Positions 15,693 to 25,007 of a DNA stretch of 63,527 nucleotides are shown piece after piece. The notes under the pieces were generated by a model that had not been told where the DNA came from, did no database searches, and saw nothing but the letters and a program-made list of their open reading frames with translations. The stretch spans positions 1 through 63,527 of the forward strand of contig JAGVWA010000005.1 of assembly GCA_018304505.1 (NCBI GenBank), read 5' to 3'. The stretch comes from Nanobdellati archaeon. GTDB lineage: Archaea; B1Sed10-29; JAGVWA01. A program made the position numbers and the translations under genes. Positions within the stretch are counted from its first letter, which is position 1; the number at the start of each line of letters is the position of its first letter.

Positions 15693-15780
15693 AAAATAGT
15701 CCTCGGGCCTCCTAAAATCGGAGTAAGCACGCCCCAAATTAGGTGCGCGACAACTGAGGCAGCAACACAGGGACTATTTT
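15693..15780 (+). ncRNA. candidate structured RNA between ndk and infB
   Basis: A perfect 10-bp outer stem pairs AAAATAGTCC (15693-15702) with GGACTATTTT (15771-15780). A 5-bp inner stem pairs GCCTC (15707-15711) with GAGGC (15756-15760). A possible GCAC/GTGC helix (15727-15730 with 15743-15746) lies inside. The element fills most of the 132-bp gap. It could be a processed small RNA, an infB leader switch or an H/ACA-like RNA. No family recognised. Confidence 0.5.
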
Positions 15781-15814
15781 TCAAACGAAGCCAAAACAGA
15801 AACGGGCGATAAGA

Positions 15815-17557
15815 ATGACGACACGATCACCAATAATCTCAGTACTAGGTCACGTAGACCATGGCAAAACCACAGTACTTGATCACCTGCGTGGCTCAGG
15901 CATCGCAGCAAAGGAAGCAGGCCTAATAACGCAACACGTCGGCGCGAGCTTCATGCCCAAAGAAGTCATAGAGCAAAAAGCCGGAACCCTCTTGAAGAAG
16001 TACGGCTTCACACTCGAAATACCAGGGCTGCTGTTCATAGACACGCCGGGGCACGAAGCCTTCATCACACTAAGAAAACGAGGGGGATCAATAGCCGACC
16101 TCGCGATACTGGTAATCGACATAAACCAAGGCATACAGCCCCAAACCATTGAGAGCATCGAAATCCTCAAGAGCTACAAAACGCCGTTCATCATTGCCGC
16201 AAACAAAATCGACAAAATCCACGGCTGGCAAACACAAAAAAACGCAGCGTTCACAGACACGATCAAAAAACAAAGTGCTCAGGTGCAACAGATGCTCGAG
16301 GAAAAGGTATACGAAATCGTTGCAAAGCTCGGCGCACTCGGATTCAATTCAGAGCGCTTCGACCGGGTAAAGAGCCTCACAAACGAAATCCTCATAGTGC
16401 CGATAAGCGCAAAAACCGGCGAAGGCTTTCCGGAACTCACGATGTTCATTACGGGCCTGTCGCAGAAATTCATGCTACAAAAACTAAACATCCACATCAA
16501 CAAGCCAGCAAAAGGAACGGTGCTCGAGGTAAAGGAACTTCAAGGCCTTGGAAAAACAATTGACGCGATAATATACGAGGGCACGATAAAGCAGGGCGAC
16601 AAAATCGCTGTAATGAACGACGACTACGAAGTCCTGATAACAAAAGTACGCGCGCTCCTTGAACCTGCACCCCTGGAAGAGATCAGGGACACATCAAAAA
16701 AATTCAAAAGCGTGCCACGGGTCATCGCAGCTGCAGGCCTAAAAATCAGCGCCCCAAACCTCGAAAAAGTACTAAGCGGGTCGCCGCTACAGGTAGTCGA
16801 GGATGAAGAGGAAGCCATACACGACCTGACAAGGGAAATCGAGGAAATCAAGATAAAAACCGACCGCGAGGGGGCTATAATAAAAGCCGACGCGCTCGGG
16901 TCACTCGAAGCCCTAGTCACCATACTACGGGCAAAGAACCTCGAAATAAAGCGGGCAGATATTGGCCCAGTAACAAAGCAGGACGTGTTCGAGGCCGAGG
17001 CTATAAAAAAACAGAACCGATACCTTGGCGTAATATTCGCCTTTAACGTCAAAACACCGGAAGACATAAAAACAGAGGCAAAGAACAAGAATATACCCCT
17101 CTTCGAGTCAAACGTCATATACCACCTCGAGGAGAGTTATGAAAAGTGGGCAGAGCAAGAAAGAGACACAGAGAAACAGGAACAACTCCAGCACTACATC
17201 TTTCCAGCTGAACTCCGAGTGATTCCCGGTTTCATATTCAGGGCAACAAAACCGGCAGTGGTCGGCGTTGAAGTCAAAAGAGGCATAATCAAATCCAAGT
17301 ACCCCCTAATGAATGAAGAAGGAAAAGAGGTCGGGGTAATCCAGAGCATCCAGGAAAAAAGCAGATCAATAGACAAGGCCGAAGCAGGACAGCAAGTCGC
17401 GATATCGATACAAGGCGCCACTGTAGGGCGCAACCTGTTCGAGAGTGACATCCTTTACACGGCCATCCCGCTAAACCAAATATACGAACTACTAGGCAAA
17501 ATAAACGAAAAAGAGCTACTGATGACAATCAGGCAAATCAAGGAGGGTAACCGATGA
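15815..17557 (+). CDS. infB: translation initiation factor aIF5B
   Basis: GTPase that promotes subunit joining. G1 GHVDHGKTT (residues 11-19), G3 DTPGHEAF, G4 NKID and SAKTGEG are intact, followed by the beta-barrel, alpha-beta and C-terminal domains (KSKYPLMNEEGKEVG, AEAGQQVAISI). 580 aa, typical for archaea, no intein. Ends overlapping the eS6 start (ATGA). Confidence 0.96.
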   Translation: MTTRSPIISVLGHVDHGKTTVLDHLRGSGIAAKEAGLITQHVGASFMPKEVIEQKAGTLLKKYGFTLEIPGLLFIDTPGHEAFITLRKRGGSIADLAILVIDINQGIQPQTIESIEILKSYKTPFIIAANKIDKIHGWQTQKNAAFTDTIKKQSAQVQQMLEEKVYEIVAKLGALGFNSERFDRVKSLTNEILIVPISAKTGEGFPELTMFITGLSQKFMLQKLNIHINKPAKGTVLEVKELQGLGKTIDAIIYEGTIKQGDKIAVMNDDYEVLITKVRALLEPAPLEEIRDTSKKFKSVPRVIAAAGLKISAPNLEKVLSGSPLQVVEDEEEAIHDLTREIEEIKIKTDREGAIIKADALGSLEALVTILRAKNLEIKRADIGPVTKQDVFEAEAIKKQNRYLGVIFAFNVKTPEDIKTEAKNKNIPLFESNVIYHLEESYEKWAEQERDTEKQEQLQHYIFPAELRVIPGFIFRATKPAVVGVEVKRGIIKSKYPLMNEEGKEVGVIQSIQEKSRSIDKAEAGQQVAISIQGATVGRNLFESDILYTAIPLNQIYELLGKINEKELLMTIRQIKEGNR

Positions 17558-17991
17558 AACTAGTAATCTCAACCCCAAAAGACGGAAAAAGTTACCAAAT
17601 CGAGATAGACAATCAAAAGGCAAGGCCCTTACTAGGCACGAAAATTGGTAACGAGGTAGAAGGCAGCCCCCTCGGCTTAACCGGTTACACACTACAGGTA
17701 ACTGGAGGCACAGACAAAGACGGATTCCCAATGAGAAAAGACCTACACGGAACCGAACGAAAGCGCCTCCTGCTAACAAAAGGAACCGGCCTCAAAAAAG
17801 CAAAACATGGAGAACGCAGAAAGAAAACAATAAGAGGAAACATCATAGCAGAGGACCTAGCACAAATAAACCTAAAGGTGCTACAGGCAGGCCAGAAAGA
17901 AATACCCGAACTACTAGGGTTGACACCAGCAGAAGAAGCAAAACCAGAACAGGCAGAAACAAAGACCCAAGAAACGCAAGCAGGAGCATAA
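17554..17991 (+). CDS. rps6e: 30S ribosomal protein eS6
   Basis: MKLVISTPKDGKSYQIEID, LLGTKIGNEVEGSPLGL, VTGGTDKDGFPMRKDLHG and RKKTIRGNIIAEDLAQINLKVL are diagnostic. 145 aa with a Gln/Glu/Ala-rich tail. Four-base overlap with infB; aIF2-gamma follows after 3 nt. Confidence 0.95.
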   Translation: MKLVISTPKDGKSYQIEIDNQKARPLLGTKIGNEVEGSPLGLTGYTLQVTGGTDKDGFPMRKDLHGTERKRLLLTKGTGLKKAKHGERRKKTIRGNIIAEDLAQINLKVLQAGQKEIPELLGLTPAEEAKPEQAETKTQETQAGA

Positions 17992-17994
17992 ATA

Positions 17995-19179
17995 ATGAAA
18001 GAAGCAACGCAAGCCGAAGTCAACATCGGCGTCGTGGGCCACGTAGACCATGGCAAAACAAGCCTCACTAAGGCCCTGACTGGAGAATGGGCAGACAGGC
18101 ACAGCGAAGAAATCAAGAGAGGCATCACCATACGCCTAGGTTACGCAGACGCGACAATATACAAATACGACGACAAAAACGAGCCTTACGGCACACAAGA
18201 AACCAACAAGTCAGGAAAAAACGGCACCCTCGTAAGGAAAGTGAGCTTCGTAGACTGCCCTGGACATGAATCGCTAATGAGCGCCATGATTTCGGGCTCT
18301 GCACTAATGGACGGCGCACTGCTGGTCATTGCGGCAAATGAGCAATGCCCACAGGAGCAAACAAAAGAGCACCTCCGTGTACTGGAACTCATAGGCCTCA
18401 AGAACATAGTGATTGTCCAAAACAAAATCGACCTGGTGACAAAGGAACAGGCCCTAAGTAATTACAAGCAAATACAAGACTTCGTTAAAAACACGATCGC
18501 AGAAAACGCACCCATAATTCCGATAGCAGCGCACTACAACCTGAACATCGGCCCGCTGCTAGAGGCAATCGAAAGCACAATCAAGACGCCAACACGAAAG
18601 GCATCAAATGACCTGAAAATGCTAATAGCGAGATCGTTCGACATCAACAAACCCGGAATTCACAAAATCGACGACATAAACGGCGGCGTCATTGGAGGCT
18701 CAATAATATCAGGCAAACTCGCTGTAGGTGATGAGATAGAAATCGTGCCCGGGATAAACAACAAACCCCTCAGGACAAAGGTAATGAGCCTCTCAGTCAA
18801 AGGCGGCCAACTCAAGGAAGCAGTGAATGGCGGCCTCGTCGGCGTAGGAACCCTCCTGGACCCTGCAATGACAAAAGGCGACAGGCTCATAGGCAGCGTC
18901 CTAGGATACCCCGAAAAAACACCACCCGTAAAAGCCCTCCTGGAATTGGAAACCACGCTCATAAACAGGGAGCCAAAAGTCGACCCAATAAAACCCCAAG
19001 AACTACTAGTGCTCAACGTTGGCACATCGACAACAGTAGGCACATCAACAAGCATAGCAGGAAACAAAATCAAGATACTGCTCAAAAAACCAGTCTCAAT
19101 AAACAATGGCGACAGAACCGCCATATCCCGAAGGATAAATGGAAAATGGACCTTAATAGGAATAGGAACACAAGCATGA
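17995..19179 (+). CDS. eif2g: translation initiation factor aIF2 subunit gamma
   Basis: GTPase core of the factor that delivers initiator tRNA. NIGVVGHVDHGKTSLTKALTG, KRGITIRLGYAD, FVDCPGHESLMSAM, AANEQCPQEQTKEHL and NKIDLV are present. The zinc knuckle that usually follows switch 1 is replaced by a Cys-free KNEPYGTQETNKSGKNG loop. 394 aa, slightly short. Ends overlapping the PIN gene (ATGA). Confidence 0.95.
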   Translation: MKEATQAEVNIGVVGHVDHGKTSLTKALTGEWADRHSEEIKRGITIRLGYADATIYKYDDKNEPYGTQETNKSGKNGTLVRKVSFVDCPGHESLMSAMISGSALMDGALLVIAANEQCPQEQTKEHLRVLELIGLKNIVIVQNKIDLVTKEQALSNYKQIQDFVKNTIAENAPIIPIAAHYNLNIGPLLEAIESTIKTPTRKASNDLKMLIARSFDINKPGIHKIDDINGGVIGGSIISGKLAVGDEIEIVPGINNKPLRTKVMSLSVKGGQLKEAVNGGLVGVGTLLDPAMTKGDRLIGSVLGYPEKTPPVKALLELETTLINREPKVDPIKPQELLVLNVGTSTTVGTSTSIAGNKIKILLKKPVSINNGDRTAISRRINGKWTLIGIGTQA

Positions 19180-19532
19180 TAATACTACTAGACACAAACA
19201 TACTGGCAGCAATACACCAATTCAACATAGACATAATCACAAAAATCCAAGAAACGGAACCGGGAGCGCAGATACAAACAATCAGAAGCGTCATCAACGA
19301 ACTAAAAAACCTGAATGACAAACAGGCCGCGAAACTCGCGCTCGCCATCATAAAACAAAAAAAGATACCCGTGATCGAAAGCGAAGGAAGCGCAGACACA
19401 GAGCTAGTAAGAATCGCAAAGGAAAAAAACGCAGCAATTGCAACTAACGACAAAGACCTCAAGAAAAAAGCAAAACAACAGGGCATCCCTGTTTACGGGA
19501 TGAGGAAAAAACAAACCATACAACCGATATAA
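19176..19532 (+). CDS. PIN-domain RNase, Fcf1/Utp24-like
   Basis: 118 aa PIN domain: LLDTNILAA, then RSVINEL, ELVRIAKEKNAAIATNDKDLKKKAK and IPVYGMRKKQ. The acidic residues Asp, Glu, Asp and Asp for a metal-dependent nuclease are visible. Its place directly after aIF2-gamma matches the archaeal Fcf1-like rRNA-processing gene, not a toxin. The start overlaps the aIF2-gamma stop. Confidence 0.85.
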   Translation: MIILLDTNILAAIHQFNIDIITKIQETEPGAQIQTIRSVINELKNLNDKQAAKLALAIIKQKKIPVIESEGSADTELVRIAKEKNAAIATNDKDLKKKAKQQGIPVYGMRKKQTIQPI

Positions 19533-19639
19533 AAGCGACAAGAAACCGAAACAAAACATAAATGACAACGACAACATTAACAATCCAAGAAAAAGAATCC
19601 AAGAATTGCATTAAAAGACATGCCGGAGGCGAATAAACA

Positions 19640-20239
19640 ATGTATAATCTGGTAACCATAAAAGACACAATTAGAATACCACCAAACCTCTTTTCGAGCA
19701 ACATCGAAGAGTCCGTGCTATCCGCACTCAGACACCAATACGAGAACAGGCTCGACAAGAAACTCGGAGTCGTCATTACGGTGACGAACCCGAAAAACAT
19801 AAGCGACGGAAAAATAATACTAGGCGACGGCGCAAGTTATCACGACGTCGAATTTGACCTCGTAACATTCAAACCAGAACTCCACGAAGTCATACACGCA
19901 AAGGTCACAGACCTGCAAGAATTTGGGCCGTTCATACGCTTCGGCCCAATAGAAGGACTCGTTCACGTGTCTCAGGTAACAGACGACTTCATGAGCATGA
20001 ACCAACAAACAGGCGCGCTCTCAGGAAAGGAATCCAAAAGGGTTCTCAAGGTCGGGGACGAGGTATACGCGCGCGTCATTGCAGTGTCACTAAAAGACAA
20101 CGCGAGCGAGTCAAAGATCAACCTGACAATGAGACAAGCAGGACTAGGAAACCCTGAATGGGCAAAGCTCGCGGAAAAGAAAAAGGAAGCCAAAACGCAG
20201 GAACCAAAAGCGCCAAAAAAAGGGGCTAAAAAGAAGTGA
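19640..20239 (+). CDS. rpoE1: DNA-directed RNA polymerase subunit E' (Rpb7-like)
   Basis: The Rpb7 homologue of the RNAP stalk that binds nascent RNA. It has an N-terminal tip domain (IKDTIRIPPNLF, LGVVITVTNPKNI) and an S1 domain (VIHAKVTDLQEFGPFIRFGPIEGLVHVSQV, KSKRVLKVGD-like). Basic Lys/Ala tail. The 107-bp gap upstream holds a possible weak TATA (GCATTAAAAG) and a GGAGG ribosome-binding site. Confidence 0.95.
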   Translation: MYNLVTIKDTIRIPPNLFSSNIEESVLSALRHQYENRLDKKLGVVITVTNPKNISDGKIILGDGASYHDVEFDLVTFKPELHEVIHAKVTDLQEFGPFIRFGPIEGLVHVSQVTDDFMSMNQQTGALSGKESKRVLKVGDEVYARVIAVSLKDNASESKINLTMRQAGLGNPEWAKLAEKKKEAKTQEPKAPKKGAKKK

Positions 20240-20245
20240 TGAAAA

Positions 20246-20437
20246 ATGGCAGAAAAAGCATGTAAGAACTGCAGGCTCCTGGTTTCAGAGGGTGACATAT
20301 GCCCACTGTGCAAGGAGTCAAACCTGACAAAGAGCTGGAAAGGTTACGTTATCGTAATGAATCCAGAAAAATCAGAGATTGCACAAAAACTAGAGATCAA
20401 AGTACCAGGCAAATACGCAATACGGATAACAAAATAA
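20246..20437 (+). CDS. spt4: transcription elongation factor Spt4 (RpoE'')
   Basis: A 63 aa zinc-ribbon partner of Spt5: EKACKNCRLLV, DICPLCKES, WKGYVIVMNPEKSEIAQKL. Two CxxC pairs bind zinc. Six bases after rpoE1. Confidence 0.95.
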   Translation: MAEKACKNCRLLVSEGDICPLCKESNLTKSWKGYVIVMNPEKSEIAQKLEIKVPGKYAIRITK

Positions 20438-20454
20438 ACAAAAGGGTGAAATAA

Positions 20455-20787
20455 GTGAAAATCGAAATCATAAACGAGAAAAACAACCCTCTGCTTCACC
20501 GCAAGGAAATTCACGCGACAATAAAGGACTACAAAAAAACCCCAACAAGAAAGGAGATTATTGAATCAGTGACAGCGCAACTGAAAGCAAAGCAAGAACA
20601 AGTAGCTGTAGACCCAATACAGCAGGCCTACGGAAAAAACGAAGCAAGGGCGTACATAAAGATCTACGAAAACGAAGAAAAACGAAAAGCCATTGAAAAG
20701 GCGTACAAACTTAAACGGGTTGCAGAGGAAAAACCAGCAGAATCTCCGGCAGAAAAACCAAAGGAAACACAAGAAAAAACCGAATGA
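20455..20787 (+). CDS. rps24e: 30S ribosomal protein eS24
   Basis: 110 aa from a GTG start with GGGTGA upstream. KIEIINEKNNPLLHRKEIHA, PTRKEIIESVTAQL and KNEARAYIKIYENEEKRKAIE are the S24e pattern. Glu/Lys/Pro-rich tail. In operon with Spt4 and eS27. Confidence 0.95.
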   Translation: MKIEIINEKNNPLLHRKEIHATIKDYKKTPTRKEIIESVTAQLKAKQEQVAVDPIQQAYGKNEARAYIKIYENEEKRKAIEKAYKLKRVAEEKPAESPAEKPKETQEKTE

Positions 20788-20806
20788 CACGATGAGGTGA
20801 AACAAA

Positions 20807-20980
20807 ATGGGAAAGAAACCACAGAAAGAGAAAGCGCCAAAACCACAAATCGGCAAGCACTACCAAGAAGGCAAAAAGAAGGACTCAACTTGCCCTAAAT
20901 GCGGAGAAGGAAACTTCCTTGCAGAACACCATGATAGGTTGCACTGCGGCAAATGCGGATACACTAGGTGGAAAAAATAA
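20807..20980 (+). CDS. rps27ae: 30S ribosomal protein eS31 (S27ae)
   Basis: A 57-residue protein with a basic N-terminus ([18 protein letters not shown]) and zinc ribbon [33 protein letters not shown] precedes the ATG. Its stop overlaps the next start (TAATG). Confidence 0.93.
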   Translation: MGKKPQKEKAPKPQIGKHYQEGKKKDSTCPKCGEGNFLAEHHDRLHCGKCGYTRWKK

Positions 20981-21516
20981 TGTCCGCTGTGGCGTCTACG
21001 CTCATCCTGTATGCAGCAATGCTCATCGTCACATACATTAGCATAGGCAGACCCAAGTCAATCAAAGAAGCCCTGTCAAGGGTCGGCTTTAAAGACACAA
21101 ACATAGAAAAACAAATCGCGCTCGCCATCTACTATCTTGTTATCATGTTCATCGCGACCTTCGCAATTGAAGGCGCGCTTCATTATCTCGGTTTTGCAGA
21201 AGACCTCAGCATCGTGCCAAGGACCCTGCTGAAACAAAACCCACTCGATTTGCTCATCTTGGCAATGGCAGCTGGCTTTGTCGAAGAAATCTTTTTCAGG
21301 GGATACCTCCAGAGACAAACAAACATCATCTTTGCAAGCTTCATGTTCGCCCTTGCCCACCTTGGTTTTGGAAGCATCAGCGAAGTCATAGGTGTGTTCG
21401 TCCTGGGCATCATACTTGGCATAGAATACAAAAAATCAGGATCTCTCTTTGCCCCCGTACTCTCGCACTACCTGTACGACTTCATTGTTTTAACAGCAAT
21501 ATTCGGGATAGGATAG
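20980..21516 (+). CDS. CPBP-family intramembrane metalloprotease (CAAX-type)
   Basis: 178 aa with about six membrane segments. The three family motifs are visible: EEIFFRG (EExxxR), FALAHLGFG (FxxxH) and HYLYDF (HxxxD/N). Members cleave or process membrane and prenylated substrates; the substrate here is unknown. Coupled to eS31 by TAATG and to Kae1 by a 2-nt gap. Confidence 0.9.
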   Translation: MSAVASTLILYAAMLIVTYISIGRPKSIKEALSRVGFKDTNIEKQIALAIYYLVIMFIATFAIEGALHYLGFAEDLSIVPRTLLKQNPLDLLILAMAAGFVEEIFFRGYLQRQTNIIFASFMFALAHLGFGSISEVIGVFVLGIILGIEYKKSGSLFAPVLSHYLYDFIVLTAIFGIG

Positions 21517-21518
21517 TA

Positions 21519-22463
21519 ATGACCACCCTGGGAATTGAATGCACAGCCCATACATTCGGAATCGGCATAATCAAAGACAACAAGATCATTGCCAACGAAT
21601 TCGATATGTACAAGCCGGAAAAAGGGGGAATTGTTCCGGCAGACGCGGCGCAACACCACCGCAGCGTTGCGCAACAGGTTCTTGAAAACGCATTGCAGAA
21701 AGCCAACATTTCAATTAAAGACATCGACCAAATTGCACTGTCAACTGGGCCCGGTTTGCCGCCATGCCTCGTGGCAGGAATGGAATTCGCAAAATCATTA
21801 AGCAAGCCAATAATTCCAGTCAATCATTGCATAGCCCACATAGAAATCGGCAAGCAAACCCTCAAGTTCAAGGACCCCCTTATAGTTTACAGTTCCGGAG
21901 CAAATACGCAGATCATTGCACAGCAAGGCAACAGATACGCGATCTTCGGGGAATGCATTGACATCGGCATTGGAAACGCGATAGACAAGTTCGCGCGCTC
22001 AATAGGTTTGCCAATGCCTGGTGGACCAAAAATCGAGCAGCTGGCTTTACTTGGTAAGAAGTACATCGATTTGCCTTACACTGTCAAGGGCATGGACCTC
22101 GTGTTCTCGGGCCTCGTCACCGCTGCCAGCAAAAAGGCAAAAACCGAGAAGCTGGAAGACATGGCCTACAGTTTCCAGGAAACCATATTCGCAATGCTTA
22201 CCGAGGTTACAGAACGCGCCCTGGCGCATACTAAGAAAACCGAAGTCCTGCTAACTGGAGGGGTTGCCAAAAACCGCAGGCTGCAAACCATGCTGAGCGA
22301 AATGGCAAAACTCCACAACGCACAATTCGGCGTGCCGCAAGACGAGTACCTGGGGGACAACGGCGCCATGATCTCCCTCGTCGGGTCGCTATCAAAAAAC
22401 CCACAAAAAGACATTGACATAAACCCAAATTGGCGCACTGACCAGGTTGAACTTACGTGGTAA
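21519..22463 (+). CDS. kae1: Kae1, tRNA threonylcarbamoyladenosine synthase (KEOPS)
   Basis: Transfers threonylcarbamoyl to A37 of ANN-decoding tRNAs. TLGIECTAHTFGIG, PADAAQHHRS, STGPGLPPCLVAGMEFAKSL, VNHCIAHIEIG, LVYSSGANTQ-like and GDNGAMISL are present. The HxxxH metal site lies in NHCIAH. 314 aa; it is not fused to the Bud32 kinase, which is absent from the window. Confidence 0.95.
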   Translation: MTTLGIECTAHTFGIGIIKDNKIIANEFDMYKPEKGGIVPADAAQHHRSVAQQVLENALQKANISIKDIDQIALSTGPGLPPCLVAGMEFAKSLSKPIIPVNHCIAHIEIGKQTLKFKDPLIVYSSGANTQIIAQQGNRYAIFGECIDIGIGNAIDKFARSIGLPMPGGPKIEQLALLGKKYIDLPYTVKGMDLVFSGLVTAASKKAKTEKLEDMAYSFQETIFAMLTEVTERALAHTKKTEVLLTGGVAKNRRLQTMLSEMAKLHNAQFGVPQDEYLGDNGAMISLVGSLSKNPQKDIDINPNWRTDQVELTW

Positions 22464-22525
22464 GGCCCAGGGAAGACAAAGCTTTAAAGAACAAACTCCT
22501 CAAAATACAAAACGGTGATAAAACA

Positions 22526-23650
22526 ATGGAAGAAGCAATTAAAATGTTCGACGCATACGGACCCGCAAAAATCGTAGAAGTATACAACCCCCGCGTGGGC
22601 ATGCGAGGCATCCTCGTAATAGACTCTACTGCACTGGGCCCGGGCAAGGGTGGCATCAGAATGACGCCGACAGTCGACAAGGAAGAGGTCTTTCGTTTAG
22701 CGAGGACAATGACGCTAAAAAACGCCATGGCAGACTTGCCATTCGGAGGCGCAAAGTCAGGAATCATAGCCAACCCACACGACTTTTCAAACGAAAAAAA
22801 ACAGGAAATCGTGGCAGCGTTCGCCAAGGCACTACGGAACCTCTCGCCGTCCGAATACATCGCCGCTCCAGACATCAGCATGGCAGAAGAAGAAATGCGC
22901 ACATACGCAACCGCAAACGGAGACCTAAAATCATGCACAGGCAAGCCCGCAGATCTCGGAGGAATCCCGCACGAGCTCGGCAGCACAGGCTTTGGAGTTT
23001 ATCACGCAGCAAAGGTAGCGCTCGCCCACTATGGAATGGACATTTCAAAGACAACGTTCGCAGTAGAGGGCTTCGGCAATGTAGGCACCTTTGTCGTGAA
23101 ATACATTACTGAAAACGGTGGCAACGTCATCGCAGTCTCAGACAGCAAAGGCACGATCATAAACAGCAACGGCTTTGACTATGAGAAACTAATGAAAACC
23201 AAGCAGGAACAAAGAACCGTCACAGCATATGGCGAAGGTGAAGTCAAGCCACCACACGAAATCCTAAACGTGCAAGCAGACGTCCTAATAACAGCAGCTG
23301 TTCCTGATTTAATAAAACACACCGATGTGCCAAACATAAAATTCAAACTCATTGTCGAGGGTTCAAACATCGCGATGAAACATGACGTTGAAGAGGCTCT
23401 GGTAAAAAAAGGCGTGCACATCATTCCCGATTTTGTCGCAAATGCAGGGGGTGTCATTTCAAGCTACGTCGAACACATAGGCGGAACCCCAGAGCAGATG
23501 TTCAAACTCGTGGAAGACAAGATCATCAACAACACAAAACTTGTTTTTGAGCAGATGAAAAAAACAAAAACAGAGTGTGCAAGGTGCACAGCGACCGACA
23601 TCGCGCTAGCCCGCGTGAAGGAAAAATGTGACATCTGCTTAATTGAATAA
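22526..23650 (+). CDS. gdhA: Glu/Leu/Phe/Val dehydrogenase
   Basis: Oxidative deamination of an amino acid, most likely glutamate. GKGGIRMTPTV, LKNAMADLPFGGAKSGI (catalytic Lys), AAPDISMAEEEM, the Rossmann VEGFGNVGTF and VANAGGVISSYVEH are clear. 374 aa, somewhat shorter than the usual 410. TATA CTTTAAAG near 22482 and GGTGATAAAACA give the start at 22526. Specificity among the family is not certain. Confidence 0.9.
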   Translation: MEEAIKMFDAYGPAKIVEVYNPRVGMRGILVIDSTALGPGKGGIRMTPTVDKEEVFRLARTMTLKNAMADLPFGGAKSGIIANPHDFSNEKKQEIVAAFAKALRNLSPSEYIAAPDISMAEEEMRTYATANGDLKSCTGKPADLGGIPHELGSTGFGVYHAAKVALAHYGMDISKTTFAVEGFGNVGTFVVKYITENGGNVIAVSDSKGTIINSNGFDYEKLMKTKQEQRTVTAYGEGEVKPPHEILNVQADVLITAAVPDLIKHTDVPNIKFKLIVEGSNIAMKHDVEEALVKKGVHIIPDFVANAGGVISSYVEHIGGTPEQMFKLVEDKIINNTKLVFEQMKKTKTECARCTATDIALARVKEKCDICLIE

Positions 23651-23665
23651 CCGAACTGAGAAAAA

Positions 23666-23938
23666 ATGACGCTAAAAATAATCCACAACAGGCCCGGCTG
23701 TATCGGATGCGCAGCCTGCGCAGCAATCAAACCCGAATTCTGGGCAATGGAGTCTGACGGGAAATCACATCTTGTAGACTCTGACAAAATCAAGAACCAA
23801 GACAACCCACAGGGAGATGACTGGGAAGAACTTGAAATTGATCAACACGAACTAGACGATAATATGATGGCCGCGGAAGTATGCCCTGTAAATGTTATAC
23901 ACATCAGAGATGAGGACCGAAACGAAGACTTGATCTAA
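23666..23938 (+). CDS. single-cluster [4Fe-4S] ferredoxin
   Basis: 90 aa. CIGCAAC near residue 12 and the distal VCPVNVI provide four Cys for one [4Fe-4S] cluster. It resembles the small Thermococcus/Bacillus ferredoxins with an acidic insert. It follows gdhA closely and could accept its electrons or serve general metabolism. Confidence 0.9.
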   Translation: MTLKIIHNRPGCIGCAACAAIKPEFWAMESDGKSHLVDSDKIKNQDNPQGDDWEELEIDQHELDDNMMAAEVCPVNVIHIRDEDRNEDLI

Positions 23939-23969
23939 AAACCGCTCGAATACTCTTTACTAACTCCGC

Positions 23970-24176
23970 TCACTCAGTTTTATTCCGGAAATCTTCGAAT
24001 TCAAACTCCCCCTCGTCATCTTCATCAATATCTCCAAATTCTTTATCCCACGAATCAATATCCTCTAAGTCTTCAAGGCTAATACCATTGGCGTCAAGCC
24101 AAGTAAGAGAATCGGCGATCTGCTTCACTAACGCGCGCTTTTCTTTAATACTCAATTCCGTTTCATGAGTCCACAT
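23970..24176 (-). CDS. Met-Trp small acidic protein (68 aa)
   Basis: Start ATGTGG, with GGGGGAA about 12 nt upstream and TATA AGTAATATAT near 24220. N-terminal helix (LSIKEKRALVKQIADSLTWL), then a very acidic tail (residues 32-64, mainly Asp, Glu and Phe). No family recognised. It stands alone between two convergent or divergent metabolic genes. Confidence 0.6.
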   Translation of the reverse strand: MWTHETELSIKEKRALVKQIADSLTWLDANGISLEDLEDIDSWDKEFGDIDEDDEGEFEFEDFRNKTE

Positions 24177-24266
24177 ACCAATAATTCCCCCGTGCACAAA
24201 TAGAGTGCCCAAACCATATATTACTATGTGCGCAGCCTTTTATAGTCCCGCTGATTTTTGTAAACA

Positions 24267-24989
24267 ATGGCAAAACAAAAAGCTGTCACGCACATTAAAA
24301 ATCACGAGCGGCAAGGCGTAATCGCAAGGTATATTCGAAGCGCCAGCTTCGGATTCAATGATGGTTTAGTCTCTACGATTGTCTTTTTGGCGGGCATCAC
24401 AGGGGCAATCAAAAGCGGCCCCTTGATCTTATTTGTTGGCATTATCGCAGCGTTTGGGGCAGCCACATCAATGTTCCTAGGCGAATACATATCCACAAAG
24501 AGCCAACAGGAAACTTACCTTGCAGAGAAGAAACGCGAATCGCGTGAGGTCGAGGAAATGCCTGAAGAAGAGCGCGCGGAAATACGAAGCATCTACTCAA
24601 AAATGGGCTACAGCGGGAAAAAACTCGAAGACATAGTAAAAACGATAACAAGCGACAAGAAACTCTGGATCGACACCATGATGAAATACGAACTTGGGTT
24701 AACGTACGAAAGCGGCGCGCCGTGGAGAAAAGCAAGCGTGATGTTCGTAGTATTCATGATCGGCGCACTCATCCCCTTGACGCCCTTCGCGCTCATGCCA
24801 CCAATAACCGCGCTCGAAATTTCTATATCACTGTCGCTAATAATTGCGTTCATTGTCGGCGCAGCCAAAACCAGGGTAACAATGAAGAACCCGCTAACGT
24901 CAGGCTTAGAACTGTCCGCCATCGCCGGAATCGGCATCATAATAACATACTACATTGGCAGTGTTGTATCACAGCTAATCTCAATATAG
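24267..24989 (+). CDS. VIT1/CCC1-family metal transporter
   Basis: 240 aa. The N-terminal amphipathic segment, SASFGFNDGLVSTIVFLAGITGA (first transmembrane segment with its Asp), GAATSMFLGEYISTKSQQE and a Glu-rich cytosolic metal-binding region precede three C-terminal membrane segments. Family members export Fe2+ or Mn2+ from the cytosol by H+ exchange. Leaderless start likely (TATA TTTTATAGTC at 24237). Confidence 0.9.
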   Translation: MAKQKAVTHIKNHERQGVIARYIRSASFGFNDGLVSTIVFLAGITGAIKSGPLILFVGIIAAFGAATSMFLGEYISTKSQQETYLAEKKRESREVEEMPEEERAEIRSIYSKMGYSGKKLEDIVKTITSDKKLWIDTMMKYELGLTYESGAPWRKASVMFVVFMIGALIPLTPFALMPPITALEISISLSLIIAFIVGAAKTRVTMKNPLTSGLELSAIAGIGIIITYYIGSVVSQLISI

Positions 24990-25007
24990 TGGAGGAGATA
25001 AGAAATT

